A program made the position numbers and the translations under genes. This document shows positions 46,266 to 59,388 of a stretch of 64,000 nt of DNA, piece by piece (positions within the stretch are counted from its first letter, which is position 1; each line of letters begins with the position of its first letter). The notes under the pieces are model-generated. The model was given only the letters and a program-made list of their open reading frames with translations. It was not told the origin of the DNA and made no database searches. This stretch comes from Begonia masoniana (taxonomy: Eukaryota > Streptophyta > Magnoliopsida > Cucurbitales > Begoniaceae), in contig CM039504.1 in NCBI GenBank assembly GCA_022432975.1, forward strand, positions 2,081,459-2,145,458, in the 5' to 3' direction.

Positions 46266-47728
46266 TTATATTATTTTATTAGTGCCTAAAGACATTTTAG
46301 TCTATTTACTTTTTATTGTAAACTTTTACTATATAAATTTATTATGATTGATAAGTTGATCTAATAAGAAACTTTATTCCCTTTTTCTCTATGTTATCAT
46401 GGTATTAGAGGAAGACGATGGTGGAAATTGGACCCGGCCCAGACACGCTATGCGTGAGGGCAGGTATTGATAATTGTGTTTGTCTCACATCGTCTATTGG
46501 ATGAGTCTGCGCTTTGTATATATGTGATGAAGATTCTCTCTCCCCTCGAGCTAGCTTTTGGGGATGAGTTCTACCTTCTCACATGTGTTAATATGGTATC
46601 AGAGCCAGGTTATTTGTCAAGCGTACAACGGCAGGTCGTATTCTATTACCCTTGTATGATGATAACATGATAATTATTGGTGATAATTGTGATGGTATTG
46701 AGTCTTTGAAGTCTTAATTGGCACGTTGCTTCGCTATGAAAGACTTGGGTATGATACGTTACTTTTTGAGAATCGAGGTTACCTATTCTCCAAAAGGCTA
46801 TCTCTTATCTCAATCAAAGTATATTGCTGATTTGTTTAAGCGTGCTCGACTCACTGACAACAGGACTGTTGATACTCCCCTTGAGACTAATGCTAGATAC
46901 TCTTCGTGGGCTGTCACTTTTTTGACAGATTCCAGTCTTTATCGTACCATTGTAAGCAGTTTGGTTTATCTTACTGTGACTCGCTTCGACATTGCGCATG
47001 TTGTTCATGTGGTTAGTCAGTTTGTCACTGCTCCTACTACAGTTCATTGGGTTGTCGTTCTTCATATTCTCAGGTCCTTTCGGGACACTCAGTTTCATAG
47101 TTTCTTGTTTCGTTCTACGTCTTCGTTAGAGCTGCGTGCTTATTCTGATGCGGATTGAGCTGGTGATTCTACGGATCGCAAATTGACCACTGGATTTTGT
47201 ATTTGCCTCGGTGACTCGCTTATTTCATAGAAGAGCAAGAAACAAGATCTCATTTCTCGCTCTTCTACATAAGCAGAGTATCGTGCCATGGCCTCGACTA
47301 CCTGTGAAATTGTTTGGTTACGCCAATTGCTTGCTGATATGAGTATTCCTCTTTATCACCCTACTCTGTTACATTGTGATAATCAGAGTGCTATTCAAAT
47401 TGCACGCAATTCAGTTTTTCATGAACGAACCAAGCATATCGAGATTAATTGTCATGTCACTTGCCACCACCTACAGATCGGCATCATCACATTGTCATTG
47501 CTAATATGTTTACAAAAGCATACTAGACTTCGCGCTTCCGTTTCTTGTCTGACAAACTCTCAATGCTTATTGCTGTAGCATCGCAAGTTTGAGAGAGATT
47601 ATTAGATATATTATTTTATTAGTGTCTAAGGAGATTTTAGTTTATTTACTTTATAAACTCTTTAGGTGTATTATGATTGATAAGTTGATTTAATAAAAAA
47701 TCATATTTTCTTTTTCTCTATGTTATCA
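46260..47728 (+). mobile_element. Small defective copia element at the 3' end of the RING gene
   Basis: Short LTRs at 46260-46399 (TGTTAG..TTATCA) and about 47600-47728 (TATTAG..TTATCA) bracket 1.2 kb of internal sequence. A primer-site-like TGGTATTAGAGG follows the left LTR directly. The flanks are GGTCA before and AGTCA after (47729-47733), a 5-base target duplication with one mismatch. The inside combines a second primer-site-like TGGTATCAGAGCC at 46594 with a pol remnant, so it is composite or rearranged. Confidence 0.8.
46650..47576 (+). pseudogene. Copia reverse transcriptase/RNase H remnant
   Basis: The plus strand shows a damaged YxDD region (ATTATTGGTGATAATTG near 46673), then FAMKDLGMIRYFL, LLSQSKYIADLFKRA, and TRFDIAHVVHVVSQF. 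RNase H pieces follow (LRAYSDAD, stop, EIVWLRQLL, HCDNQSAIQIARN, HERTKHIEI). There are in-frame stops at 47156-47158 and elsewhere. Gag, protease, integrase and most of reverse transcriptase are absent. Confidence 0.85.
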
Positions 47729-47733
47729 AGTCA

Positions 47734-49942
47734 AACTCAAATTCTCTGGAGGAGGAGGCCTTAGGTCTATGAAACCCCCGTATAACCAGTTGGTAAAATT
47801 TAGTAGGTTTTTGAGAAATCCTACACATTATCCTATCCAGTGAAGCAATCTTTGGTTGCTGTAGATAGTTCATATCTTCTGGTTTTAGGGTAGGAAATCT
47901 CCATGAGAGCTCTCAGCTGTTTCAGTTCCAGGGGAGGACCTCAAGAAATAAAATGACGACACTGTTTAAAATAGGCTGTCATTTACTCAATAATTTGATG
48001 AACTCTTCAGCCATCTTCTCTATGACTGTTCTTTCCAAAGCTTTATTTTTCATTGACCATGTTCTTGGGTTATTCTTCGTTTTCAGTAGTAATTGAGATA
48101 ATGTGTTGGGATGGATTAGTAGTAGAAGTATAGACTACATTTGTCGGTCTACATGACTCCTACTGTAACGCATGCTTTCATCATATAATAATGTCTGATC
48201 CCAGTAATTCCAGCTAAAATTAGCATGCTAGCTTGCTTTTTCTATCACGCCACGCCTATGTCCTCGCCATTTATATTTAGCCACGTTTGATCCATGTGTT
48301 CATCATGCATTAACACAGGCGTGTCTTGGATGCGACCGTTGACCGAACAACGACCGTTAGATGCCTGAGATTAGGTGTGGTGCCCACCTCAGATTGAATT
48401 TTTGGACTCTTAAGTGGGGCCCAAGTTGTAATTAAGACTCTTGGATGAGGGATGGGGTGTTCACTTCATTGTTCAACCTGTGATCTTATATTATATCCTG
48501 ACGTGACATCATTAAAAGGGTGGTTTAATGTATCAATTTAGTCAAAGGAAGATGAATTTTCGCACCGGATCTCCCTTTATTTTAGTCTGAACTAAATCCA
48601 ATCATTAAATCCACTCATCCTATGATTTTAATCTTTGATTTTTCTTAAATCTATTGCCGAGAAGAAATCATCTTTAGAAAAAGTAAGATTTCAAATGAAT
48701 ACAAATAGTATAAAAGTTATTCTAATTTTATAATATAAAACAATAGTTTATTTAAATTGTTAATGATTCCGAAAAAATTCAAATCGAGAAAATTGAAAAA
48801 ATCAGTTCAAAATTTATTTTTCTAATATTCAAAAAATTATAAAAAAAAAAATCTATCACTGTTCTTCAATAAGTTCTTCTACTTTTAATTTTTGTAGAAC
48901 GGCCCGGTCTGCTTTCTATTCACGTCGACCGTTAATATCAATACAAATGTTTCATTTTTACTAAGAAAGACAGAAGAATAAAATTAAAAAAAAATAAAAA
49001 ATTAAAGTGCAATTAGCCGAATTGGTCTAGTCTGGTTCGGTCCAGTGAGGGACATTTCGGAAAAAAAAAATGAACAAATGAAAAAACGTTACTTTTTGAC
49101 GAAAATTATAACAGTAGGGACCATATTGTCCATTATCAATAAATTAAGATTGTTCTTGCCTATTATGCAAGTTTACGGTATAAATTGCTTATTTCACCTA
49201 ATCGTAGGAATCAAATTGCACTTTACCCAAATTAAAATTATTAGAATAAATCTTAAATTCGTAAGCAAAAAAATCATTAAACATGGATGATTACTAAAAA
49301 TGGAAGTCAGGGCAGAGCAAACTGGAGTTGGCCTTTGGTCATGGAGACTCTCTCCGCGTTTCTGACTAAAACAGCCATATTTTAAGCCAATCTCTCTTCT
49401 TTAAATTAATTCTGAAAATAATTAAAATAATTATTTCTGTCAGACAAGCACCTCTCCGGATCCACGAATGACAACTCTTCTGCACCCTGCAGTAGTAGTT
49501 GAACGGGACGGAGTCTTCTCTCCAGCTCGAAGAAAGAGGGAGAGAGCAGTGAAAACCCAACAGTTTATCATAGATCAGATAGAGTACTCAGAAGAGTTGC
49601 AGAGAAATAAATGATAAATGACAGAAGAAGAAGAAGAAGAACCAAAAGCAATTGGAAAGGTTTTTCAAAGTATTCAACTCTCTGGGAATCTCAATACAGA
49701 ATGAAAACACTGAGATCGAGGTTTTAAGATCCATCAATGGAAAAATCTGATTCCTAGATAAACTGGAAGAACGAGTGATTTTGATTATATTTACAAGTTT
49801 CTACACCTTTCTGTTTCCTCAGCCGGACAATAAACAAAATCCGAACTTCAACAATGGAGCTGACCCATTGAGAGTAAAAAGAGGTAAAAAAAATCAGAAC
49901 CCAAAAAGGAAGTTTATTACTACAAATTCTCTCTCTAACTCG
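47734..49942. other. Intergenic, no supported gene
   Basis: The first bases (to about 47770) may be the original 3' end of the RING gene. The rest is AT-rich, with A-runs near 48840 and 49060. 49300-49940 is GA-rich and includes the downstream flank of the RTFL gene. Confidence 0.5.
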
Positions 49943-50194
49943 TCATGAATCGGAGTAGTCGCGCCAGCAGATGAGCATGACGACGCAGCGGCGCATGATG
50001 TAGAATCGAGCTCTCTGTTCCTCCACTAAGGTGGCGCATTTTCTGGTGAAAGAACATCTTCTCCGGGAGGAGCTCTTCGTGAAAGGACAACTAGATGATC
50101 GGCTTCTCGAAAACCCACCATCTTTCTTCGAAAGCTTCCACTTCTCATCGAAGTAAATCGACGGAGCAATTTCAGAATTTACAGCAGTAGCCAT
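49943..50194 (-). CDS. ROTUNDIFOLIA-like/DEVIL (RTFL/DVL) small polypeptide
   Basis: An intronless gene of 83 residues on the minus strand. The variable N-terminus contains a Ser-rich basic stretch (SRSRSSSCPFTKSSSRRR). The conserved C-terminal RTFL domain is about residues 52-80, RKCATLVEEQRARFYIMRR followed by CVVMLICWRD. This C-terminal motif is diagnostic. In Arabidopsis these plasma-membrane-associated small proteins alter polar cell expansion and organ shape when overexpressed. A (CT)n tract lies just upstream of the start (50222-50242), as is common in plant leaders. The gene is short but the motif match is unambiguous; the exact member is not assigned. Confidence 0.93.
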   Translation of the reverse strand: MATAVNSEIAPSIYFDEKWKLSKKDGGFSRSRSSSCPFTKSSSRRRCSFTRKCATLVEEQRARFYIMRRCVVMLICWRDYSDS

Positions 50195-50221
50195 AGATAT
50201 AGCCGACTCAATAAAGAACCG

Positions 50222-50242
50222 TCTCTCTCTCTCTCTCTCTCT
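50222..50242. repeat. (CT)n microsatellite in the RTFL leader
   Basis: About ten CT units directly upstream of the RTFL start codon. Confidence 0.9.
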
Positions 50243-50245
50243 GGT

Positions 50246-53200
50246 TTTTGTTAGGAGAGCGAGTGGTTTTCAGTGTGGGATGATGCTGAGTCTGTGAGGA
50301 ACTGGAATGGGGCGTTAGGTTTAATATTTATAGGAGGTTGAAGAAGGTGGGTCTTGCAGATGAAAGTGACAGTGGGCATCACCACCTGGGTCTCTCTCCC
50401 TCGAAAAACCAACAAAAATTTATATTTTTTAAATAAAAAGTACATATTATTTTAATCTTAATTATTGAATCTCTCTTTTTTAAAATCAATTCAATAGAAT
50501 TGGTTTCAAAGCCAACGTCAATCGTCATGGCACATTGGCACTACTAATTAAATACTTAATTTGATAAAACTAAGAAAATCATAATTAAAAACTATATTAT
50601 GACACTATTTTGTGACTTAGTGTATTATTTATGAAATAAGTTTGATTAGTACTTAGTACCAAACCATACAACTTTTTACGATCCAATGTATGAAGACTCG
50701 ATAAACATATATCAGAATATCATTTGTGATTTGACAGCAATAAATAAAACTCGAAGAATTAAGAGGTGCCTTCAATATGCATGTGTCTGTGGCCAGGATG
50801 GTACATAATTGATTAATTTAATACTTCTAATATTAATTCTGATTTGACTGCTTGATTTAACATAATATTTTATCTCTAATGATTTTTGTTTGAGGGAAGA
50901 TCCCAGTCCAAAATGGAGCAACTGAATCTAGAATTCCCAAGGAGTTTTCATGGCAATCCCGAACATTACCATGGAGAGTCTGATCAGTCTTCTTTTCACT
51001 TTCCTGGTTCTACTTCTGGCTTTGATCTCTCTCTCTCTCTCTCTTTACAGTGGTGATGTGATGACTTCTGGATGTGACCCTACATTAGTAGTAAGTAAAT
51101 TTGGACTTCAAATGGTGGTTGGGATCCCTACGATCGCCATGATTGACCTATCAGACGGTTCCATCAATCTTCTATGACTGAGCTCCTTATCCAGCCGTTG
51201 ATGTCTATCTGGATATGGAAATTCGAATATATCTTCATATGTGATTCTTGTTCAATGCTAATATGATTTGAGTAAACTATCAATAACTTAATTTTTACAG
51301 ACACAGACGAAGCAAAGCATATAATATGATTCATCTCCCTTGTATGAACATTTATTTCTACATTGAATAAAACTTTCTGTCATAAATTAGATGCACTTTC
51401 TAATCTTTCTTGGCCCAATAAATAGAGTGAAAATTACTCTAATTAATCACCTTTTAATCGTAATTAATGCATAACCCATTTTAGTCAAGACTGACACATA
51501 TTACAATCTTTCTTCGATGAAGCGTTGCGTGAGTGAACTTTAAGTCTACACTTAGCATTCCTTTTAGTTGTAATTACAGCTTTACAATCTTAATTAGGCT
51601 TGTACGACATCCCTTAAACATGCAGTTTCAATGATCGATCATGGCTCATCTAAACATTGAATACAAAGCGCTTACTTGAGATTGTCATAAAAGATTGTAC
51701 ACTTTAAAACAATCATCTACTGACTCATCAAAGGTTCGATCGGCCAATTTATTTGACAAAATCGAATCTTTGAATGACAACCCAATAACCAAGAAGACAC
51801 GGCAAGCCAAACGATATAACCAGTCTTTAAAAAGGATATTGAGTCAAAGCAACGCTAACCTAAAGCTGAGATTTTTTCCCCTTGGCCGTATTCCATCCCA
51901 CCACGATTTCTTTTTCAAATTTTAGCACATTTTTTTTTTCTTTTACATTTTTAAAACTCAAAAGAACTTATTTAAAGGAACTCAAATAAACACATAAGAG
52001 ACGGGGTTAAGATCGTGACAGAAATATAAATGTTCTTCTCGAGAAATTTTTGTAAAGTCCAAGTTTAAAAGGTGAGCAATCGACCATTTTTTCTAGTTAA
52101 AATCAAGTGTTGACGTTGTGGGATTTGTGTTTTAAGCTTCAAAAAACATGTCACATGCACACAACAATCACACACACACACAAATTACGTACATAAAAAA
52201 ACATATACGTAAGTCATATCTACATCATACATGTATATTATAGTATAGTAAGTCAGAGGAGACATTCAAAATCAAAACCCATATCGATGTTTGAACAGAA
52301 GAATATCTCGTATTTCTTTCCATTTCTTTATTTTAATTGTGTGGGCTGAAAAATTGAATTGTAATATTCTTCTATTTCTATATACACCAAATAATATAAT
52401 TCCACTTGGACGAATCAAATTAATAAATAATATAAATATATAATATTATTATTAACGTATCAAAAGCTCCAAGAAGAGGAGCATCCTCGCGTTGATTACG
52501 CCATGTTCTTAGGACTGTAGACAAAAAATATAAAAAAAAAAAAGAAAAAGAAAAAAGGGATTTTTAAAATTAATTTAAATGAATTCCTGTTTAGAAAATA
52601 ATAATATTTACTAATTTATTAAATAAGGCTCACTCAAAAATAAACACAAAAAGTTAAAATAAAATACACTTAAGTAAGAGAAAATATTGACTTATAAAGC
52701 ATCTTGGATCATGGGGCAGTTAATCGGTCCATTTAACTACTACATGGATTCTTTTAAGCCATTCTTGTCCTATTCTTTGGATCAAACAATAAGTTCAACC
52801 AAAGTTTTAACTATATCCTAAAATCTAACGCAACACATTTTATTTCAACTACTTCATTGCACAAACTAAATTAACTTCGGATTCATGAAATTGAACATGA
52901 TAATGTATCACTCTAAAGTTGAACCGATAACAGTGTTATGTCGTGTGATGGTGAGTTTCACTCTAGAGGCTCTTAAGCTGGCTCGAATCAATGGCTCGAT
53001 GTCCATTTGATCGGAGCTGTGTCGAACCCATGTTTAATGATTATGATTTTTATTTTTTGGATATTCTATATATATTTGGTTGAATCGCAAAACTCAACCA
53101 CACAGTGATTTTTCTAGTACTGGATTTTCCTTCTACCCATTAGGGTTTTTGCATGTTAAATCCCAGTTTCTATTTTAGTATTTCTCTTATTCAAAATTAT

Positions 53201-53773
53201 TGTTCAATTTTAGCATAGCTAAATTTCAAATGAGTTGTTGAAAAAGAAGAATAGAAAAGTGGGAAGGAGAACGGTCTTGCATTTTAGGTGTTTACAATCG
53301 AATTTGTGCCTGTGTTCATGATCATTTTTTTCGTTAAATCTTGGTGTCCAATTCTCGTTTTCAATATTATTATTAGATTTTAACACTTCCGACAAAAATT
53401 TAGATGAATTATCGGGAAAAAAAATGTGGGTAGGAGAAGGGTGTTGTATTTGAGCTGGTGAAAGTAGAGTGGGGTAGTTGCTTCATTCCCTGAATCTAAT
53501 AGGATTGGAATCTCACATGACTGCATGTGATGATAGGAGACAGAAGGCATCCTTCTTGATATCTATGAGTGGTTGAGTAAAGCCCATGAGTTTTGTTTCT
53601 TAGTTTTATGATTTGTCTCACTAATAATAATGTTGGACCAAAATCTGATTTGAAGCTGCTACAATATGTCCATATCCATTATCCACACCCTAAATCTTTC
53701 TAATCCCATCATTTGATTGAGGAACATGTGATTTCAAAGAGATGGGAGGGGGCTTTCAATTGGTCAATCATAT
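50246..53773. other. AT-rich intergenic region with one doubtful small ORF
   Basis: 3.5 kb without a recognised gene. A 75-codon frame at 50950-51177 has a Leu-rich segment over a (CT)n run (51024-51044). Another frame starting at 50912 (MEQLNLEFPRSF..) covers the same bases and ends near 51047 after DLSLSLSL. Neither shows a known family and the hydrophobic or Ser/Leu runs come from the CT repeat, so I do not call a gene. Confidence 0.4.
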
Positions 53774-54034
53774 TGTTAGATTTCGGTGTAACCCGAATTC
53801 TATCAAGGTCAACCCGGTTAGGTCCACGTTGAGAATTTCATTAGAGTTTTGTTTTCTCTATAAATTTATGTAAGCTAGAAATTCAAAACTAACAGTTGTA
53901 TTTCAATCTTAATAGTAGATTTATTATTTTGTGTTCGATTTTTTTCTTGAAAGTGTTTTTTACGTAAATTTTAGTGTCTTTGTTTTTCTACGTTTATTTT
54001 TCTTTTTCTGATTATTAGCTATCGATTTGCAACA
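53774..54034 (+). repeat. Solo LTR or TRIM-like fragment
   Basis: TGTTAGATTTC to TTTGCAACA (261 bases), followed by ATTGGTATCATGA, which resembles a decayed Met-tRNA primer site. The body resembles each arm of the foldback in the GPAT intron (for example TCATTA..GTTTTGTT..CTCTATAAAT, AGTTGTATTTCAATCTT). No second LTR or coding sequence follows. Confidence 0.6.
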
Positions 54035-54266
54035 ATTGGTATCATGATTTTCTATTTATCATTATTTATTGACAACTAAAGTATAATTTATACACGAATA
54101 AAGATACATACAACTTATTTTTACCTTCTAAAAGTCATATTATAATGAAAAATACATTAGATGCTAACTAGATAAGAAAAGATAACAAATTACAAATTTA
54201 AACGGTCGAGTTTCAGGAAAGAACAAGCTGGGAAGCATTAGCTTCGTCTCATAAATAGAAACATAA

Positions 54267-54595
54267 TGTCATGGACAGGGCCCCCACAACGGACTACGAA
54301 GCTGGGCCACCAAGAAAAGGCGTAGTAAACCGCAGCGAGCCCAGGCCCAAGCCCAGTTGATAGAACCAGAGGACGTTGAGTAATAACTGGTTGGCCAGCG
54401 TATCCATGCCGTTGGGAGAAAGGGCATTATAAGCAGAAGAAGAGATGCGAGGAGAGTGTGAATTGTCTGTTATCATTTCTGTTAGTTCGTCCTTATTTTC
54501 ATTTCCTGCAATTTCCCTTCCTTTTTTCCTTCTGTAAGACATTATTGTGAGAATATATCTGAGCATCTCCATCCACTCCTAGCATTCTCACAACA
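54267..54595 (+). repeat. 5' LTR of the gypsy element
   Basis: TGTCATGGACAGG..CTCACAACA, 329 bases, followed by the primer site. Confidence 0.97.
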
Positions 54596-54622
54596 GTGGT
54601 ATCAGAGCGAGCGATCAGGACT

Positions 54623-55639
54623 ATGGCGGAAACTCGAGCGAAAGCAACTGAAGACTCGCTGAAGAAACTGGCCGGAGGCCATCAGGAGCTGCAGAAGGTA
54701 GTCTCGGAACTTACCACCCGCATAGATGTGATTGAGCAAAATGTCCAGGGCATCCAAACCGAGCTCAACCTTTTCCGACAAGAATACACCGCGAATCAAG
54801 GCGCCATGATGTCCTTACTGACCAAGATGTCTCAAAACAATTCAGGTGACGGACAGAAGCAGCCAATGGCAACGGATACCTGGCAAAATCAACCACAGGC
54901 AAAAAGAGATCCTACTGGTCCATCTTCGAGTAACTCGCCCTTGACTATCGATTCCTCCCTACCTACTCACCAGAATAATTTCAACAATCCCTCTCCTCCA
55001 CAGAAGCCTTGGAATCCTTGGCCACATCCACCGGAGAGGCTGCCATGCTACTCACCACCGACAATAGAGCTCCCACGCTGCGATCCTCAGTTACTCCGAT
55101 TCCCTAAACTCGAACTCCCATATTTCATGGGCGACAATCCTCAAGAATGGGTAAGGAAAGCGGATAGGTTTTTCGATCTACACCGCACAGCTGACAACCA
55201 GAAACTGGAGATAGCAGAGCTCTTCTTACGTGAGAAAGCAGACGTGTGGTATCACGGGTGGGTGGCGACGAAACCCGTGGTTACCTGGAAACTTTTTACA
55301 GCTGCGTTATGTCAACAATTTTCAGACAGTCCCGGCGAGGACGTATTTGAGACACTCTGCAAAGTCACGCAGACAGGGACAGTTGCTGACTACCTGGAAA
55401 ATTTTGAGGAATTAAAGTCCCAAGCTCAACTACGTTTGCCAGCGATGCCAGAATCGTTTTGGGTCGCAAGCTTCACCAGTGGGCTGAAAGCAGAGATACG
55501 AGCCATGGTTAAAATCACCCGCTCGACGTCCCTGGAACAAGCAATAGAAGTCGCTGTTCTTCACGAATCCGCACTGGGTGAGCTGAGTAGAGGGTGGAAA
55601 ACAGCTCGGCAAATCCCTAGCTCAAAGTGGCCAGACTAA
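54623..55639 (+). pseudogene. Gypsy gag
   Basis: Starts MAETRAKATEDSLKKLAGG and has an N-terminal coiled coil (about residues 10-60), a Pro/Ser/Asn-rich linker, and the retrotransposon gag core (LRFPKLELPYFMGDNPQEWV, WKLFTAALCQQF, VADYLENFEELKSQ). A TAA at 55637-55639 ends it. The same frame then continues into the zinc knuckle ([15 protein letters not shown], near 55735) and protease, so gag and pol are separated by this stop alone. Confidence 0.88.
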
Positions 55640-58600
55640 AAAAGAAACCACCACCAGGAGAACGAAACATCAAAGCCACCCCCCAGAGTACAGAAAATTC
55701 CACAAGCAGATCTACAACTTAAACGAAAACTGGGCCTCTGTTTTAAATGTGATGACAAATATTTTGCGGGCCACGTTTGTAAGAATCGAGCACTGAATGC
55801 CCTCATTGTGGATCCAGAAGAAGAAGAAAAGCACAGCTCCTCCAGTGACGACGAGTCAGATAAACCCACTGAAACCACTCCCTTAGCAATTTCCCTCCAT
55901 GCTCTCACAGGTCAATCAACGAATGAAATAGTACGAATCGCCGGGCAAATGGGCCAGCAACGGATCTTCATTCTGATTGACAGTGGCAGTACTAATAGCT
56001 TCATCGAAAAACGGTTGGCGGCACATTTCCGGCTTTTACCAGTGGTGGGAAAGTTTGCTACGGTCACAGTTGCCAATGGTGAGAAACTGGTGAGTCGCGA
56101 ATTGCCAGATCCGGTGACCTGGAGAATGGCCGGCATCCAGTTCACTTTTCCGTTGCGAACTCTGCCATTCGGGGGCAGTGACGTAATATTGGGCATCGAC
56201 TGGATCGCCAAATACAACCCACTGACGTTCGATCCTCCACGTCGACAATTGCTGATCCAGTATGACGGGGGCCCAGTAACCATACCGTATGCCGACCCGA
56301 AAGCCGTTGGTACGCTCTCCAGCCCAAAATCAATAACCAACCATTGGAAGACACATCCCAATGGGTTTCTGGCACAACTCAGTATCTCCGACACAGCACC
56401 GGCCCAGCCAGAACCAGACTTCATTAAAGCAATCCTTCAGGATTTCAGAGATGTCTTCATCCATCGGCCGAGTTTACCACCAGAACGTAGCCACGTCCAC
56501 CGGATTCCGTTACAGCCAGAGGCAAAACCCTTTCGCATTCCACCTTATAGGTGCCCATTTTCCCAAAAGTCAGAGATCGAAAAACTGGTTCAGGAGATGC
56601 TGGAGGAAGGTATTATTGTCCCCAGCAACAGTTCATTCGCATCGCCTGTTCTGCTGGTACGGAAAAAAGATGGGCAATGGAGGTTCTGCGTGGACTATAG
56701 GCAGCTGAATGCCATTACCATTAAGGACAAATTTCCGATGCCTATCATAGATGAATTGCTGGACGAGCTGCATGGTTCTACTATCTTCTCAAAAATTGAC
56801 CTACGTGCTGGCTATCACCAGATTCGAATGAGGGAGGTGGATTGCCATAAAACAGCATTCAAAACTCATCAAGGACTTTATGAATTTTGGGTCATGCCCT
56901 TCGGCCTCACCAATGCTCCGGCAACATTTCAGGCACTCATGAACTCCATTTTCTGCCCCTATTTGCGTAAGTTCGTCCTCGTCTTCTTCGACGATATACT
57001 GATTTAAACCTCCTCAGTGGAAAACCATAGTGTGCACTTGCAAACGGTTTTACACTTACTGCGACAACATCATTTGGTGGCCAAGGAATCTGAATGCTCA
57101 TTTGGTCAGTCCGAAGTAGGTTACCTGGGTCATGTGTTTCCCGAGAGGGCGTCAAGGCAGATCCAGCTAAAATAGCAGCCATGGTGCGTTGGCCATCTCC
57201 CACCAATATCAAACAACTGTGGGGATTCTTGGGCTTAACTGGCTACTACCGAAAATTTATCCGGGGTTATGGAATTTTCACGAAGCCACTTACTGCTCTT
57301 TTGAAGAAGAATGCCTTCGTTTGGGATTCGAGGGCAGAAGATGCTTTCCAGTTTCTTAAAAAAGCTATGTGCGAACCTCCTGTTTTAACCCTACCAGATT
57401 TCTCACAACCTTTCATTATACAGACTGATGCTTGTCAGGGGGGCATGGGAGCTGTTTTGATGCAGAATCACCGAGCTATAGCTTTCATGAGTAAGCCATT
57501 CACTCTGAAGAACATGGGGCTTTCCATTTACGAGAAGGAACTACTAGCTCTGGTGACCGGGGTTCAACTCTGGCGCCACTATTTAGAGGGCAACCACTTT
57601 ATCATACAGACCGACCACCAATCGCTTAAGTATTTACTAGAGCAGCGCATCACCACCCCACTACAACAAAAATGGCTCTCAAAATTACTGGGTCTGGACT
57701 ATCAGATAGAGTATCGGCAAGGAAAACATAACCTGGTGGCGGATGCTCTCTCCCGACAACCACACCCTCTGTCGCCGACGAGTCCGCAGTGCCACAGCAT
57801 TTCTCTCAAAACCCCTCAATGGATACAGGAAGTTCTATCTAGTTATGACGGTGATGCCTGGGTCGCCGACTTGATCACCAAGTTGGCCGTAGATTCCACC
57901 ACTGACTCTTCCTTCTCTATTTCTAATGGCATTATTCGTTTCCAAGGCAAACTGGTTTTGGGTCAAGGGAATACTATTCGGTCCAAGGTTCTTAAAACGC
58001 TTCACGATTCGGTGGAAGGGGGCCACTCCGGCATCCAGGCTACACTTCATCGAGCGAAGTCACTCTTCTGGTGGCCTGGCCTTCCTACCAACGTTCGCAC
58101 TTACGTCAAGAATTGTGACACCTGTCAGCGGTGCAAGCATGAACATGTACCCTACCCCGGCCTGCTCCAACCACTTCCCCTTCCCTTCCACCCCTGGACC
58201 CACATCGCGATGGATTTTATAGAAGGTTTGCCCAGCTCCCTTCACTCCAACTGCATCTTGGTGGTCGTTGATCGATTCACCAAGTATGCTCACTTTCTGA
58301 CCCTTCATCACCCGTTTACTGCGATTCAGGTTGCTAACCTCTTCATGGACAATATCTTCAAGTTGCATGGTATTCCCCAGTCCATGGTCTCCGACCGGGA
58401 CCTGATTTTCCTCTCCGCATTTTGGCAGTCGATTTTTACCTCTTTGGGAGCGGAATTAGACACGGCCACCACGTACCACCCGGAGTCTGATGGTCAGACT
58501 GAACGTCTGAATCAATGTCTCGAGATGTATCTCCTATGTATGACATTCCGGAAACCTTCAGCATGGCGGCAATGGCTTCCCCTGGCCGAATGGTGGTATA

Positions 58601-59388
58601 ATACCACTTTCCAAACGGCCATCAAACTGTCGCCTTTTGAAGCTCTGTATGGGCAGCCCCCTCATCGTCTAGCACTTGGCCCTTATTTACAGTCTTCCTC
58701 CGCCGCCGCGGATTGCTACTTCCGTGATCGTCATGCCATGGATGTTTTACTGAAGGAGAACATTTCGCAAGCTCAACAGCGAATGAAACTCTATGCCGAT
58801 CGCCACCGAACCGAACGGAGTTTTCAAGTTGCCGATTGGGTATTTCTCCGGCTCCAGTCGTATCGCCAACGGTCTGTCGCTGCCAGACCTGTTCACAAGC
58901 TCGCGCCGAAATACTTTGGTCCATTCCAGATTCTGTCGTGAGTCGGCCAGGTCGCCTACAAATTGGCTCTACCAGCTGACGCTCGTATCCACCCAATTTT
59001 CCACGTGTTATTGCTGAAAAAAACTATTGGCAGCCAGGCCGTCTCCTCCCCGATTCTGCCTCCTGATATATACGCCGATAACTCACCCGAAACCCCGCTC
59101 CACCTCCTGCAAACCCGCGTCGTCAAGCGCGGCAATTTTCCGGTCACTTAGTGGTTGATCCAATGGCAGGAGCGCCCTATTTCCGATGCTACTTGGGTCG
59201 ACTCCGACGTGATCACTGCCCGTTACCCTGACTTCCGACCTTGGGGACAAGGTCTGTCTGAGGGGGAGGACTGTCATGGACAGGGCCCCCACAAGGGACT
59301 ACGAAGCTGGGCCACCAAGAAAAGGCGTAGTAAACCGCAGCGAGCCCAGGCCCAAGCCCAGTTGATAGAACCAGAGGACGTTGAGTAA
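55640..59388 (+). pseudogene. Gypsy pol: protease, RT, RNase H, integrase, chromodomain, with several breaks
   Basis: Protease has the [12 protein letters not shown] motif (near 55975). Reverse transcriptase has [27 protein letters not shown] and LVFFDDILI. RNase H has QTDACQGGMGAVL and YEKELLALV. Integrase has the zinc finger GGHSGIQATLHRA..CDTCQRCK, the core MDFIEGLP and ESDGQTERLNQ. A chromodomain piece (WLIQWQERPISDATWVD) is near 59155-59205. Breaks seen: TAA at 57005-57007 directly after FFDDILI, a one-base loss near 57133, TGA at 58939-58941 and TAG at 59149-59151. The frame runs on into the 3' LTR to 59388. Confidence 0.92.

Noticed and set aside
50950..51177. Leu-rich 75-codon frame as a secreted or membrane micro-protein
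   Set aside because: The hydrophobic run is encoded by a (CT)n repeat and another frame over the same bases is equally open.
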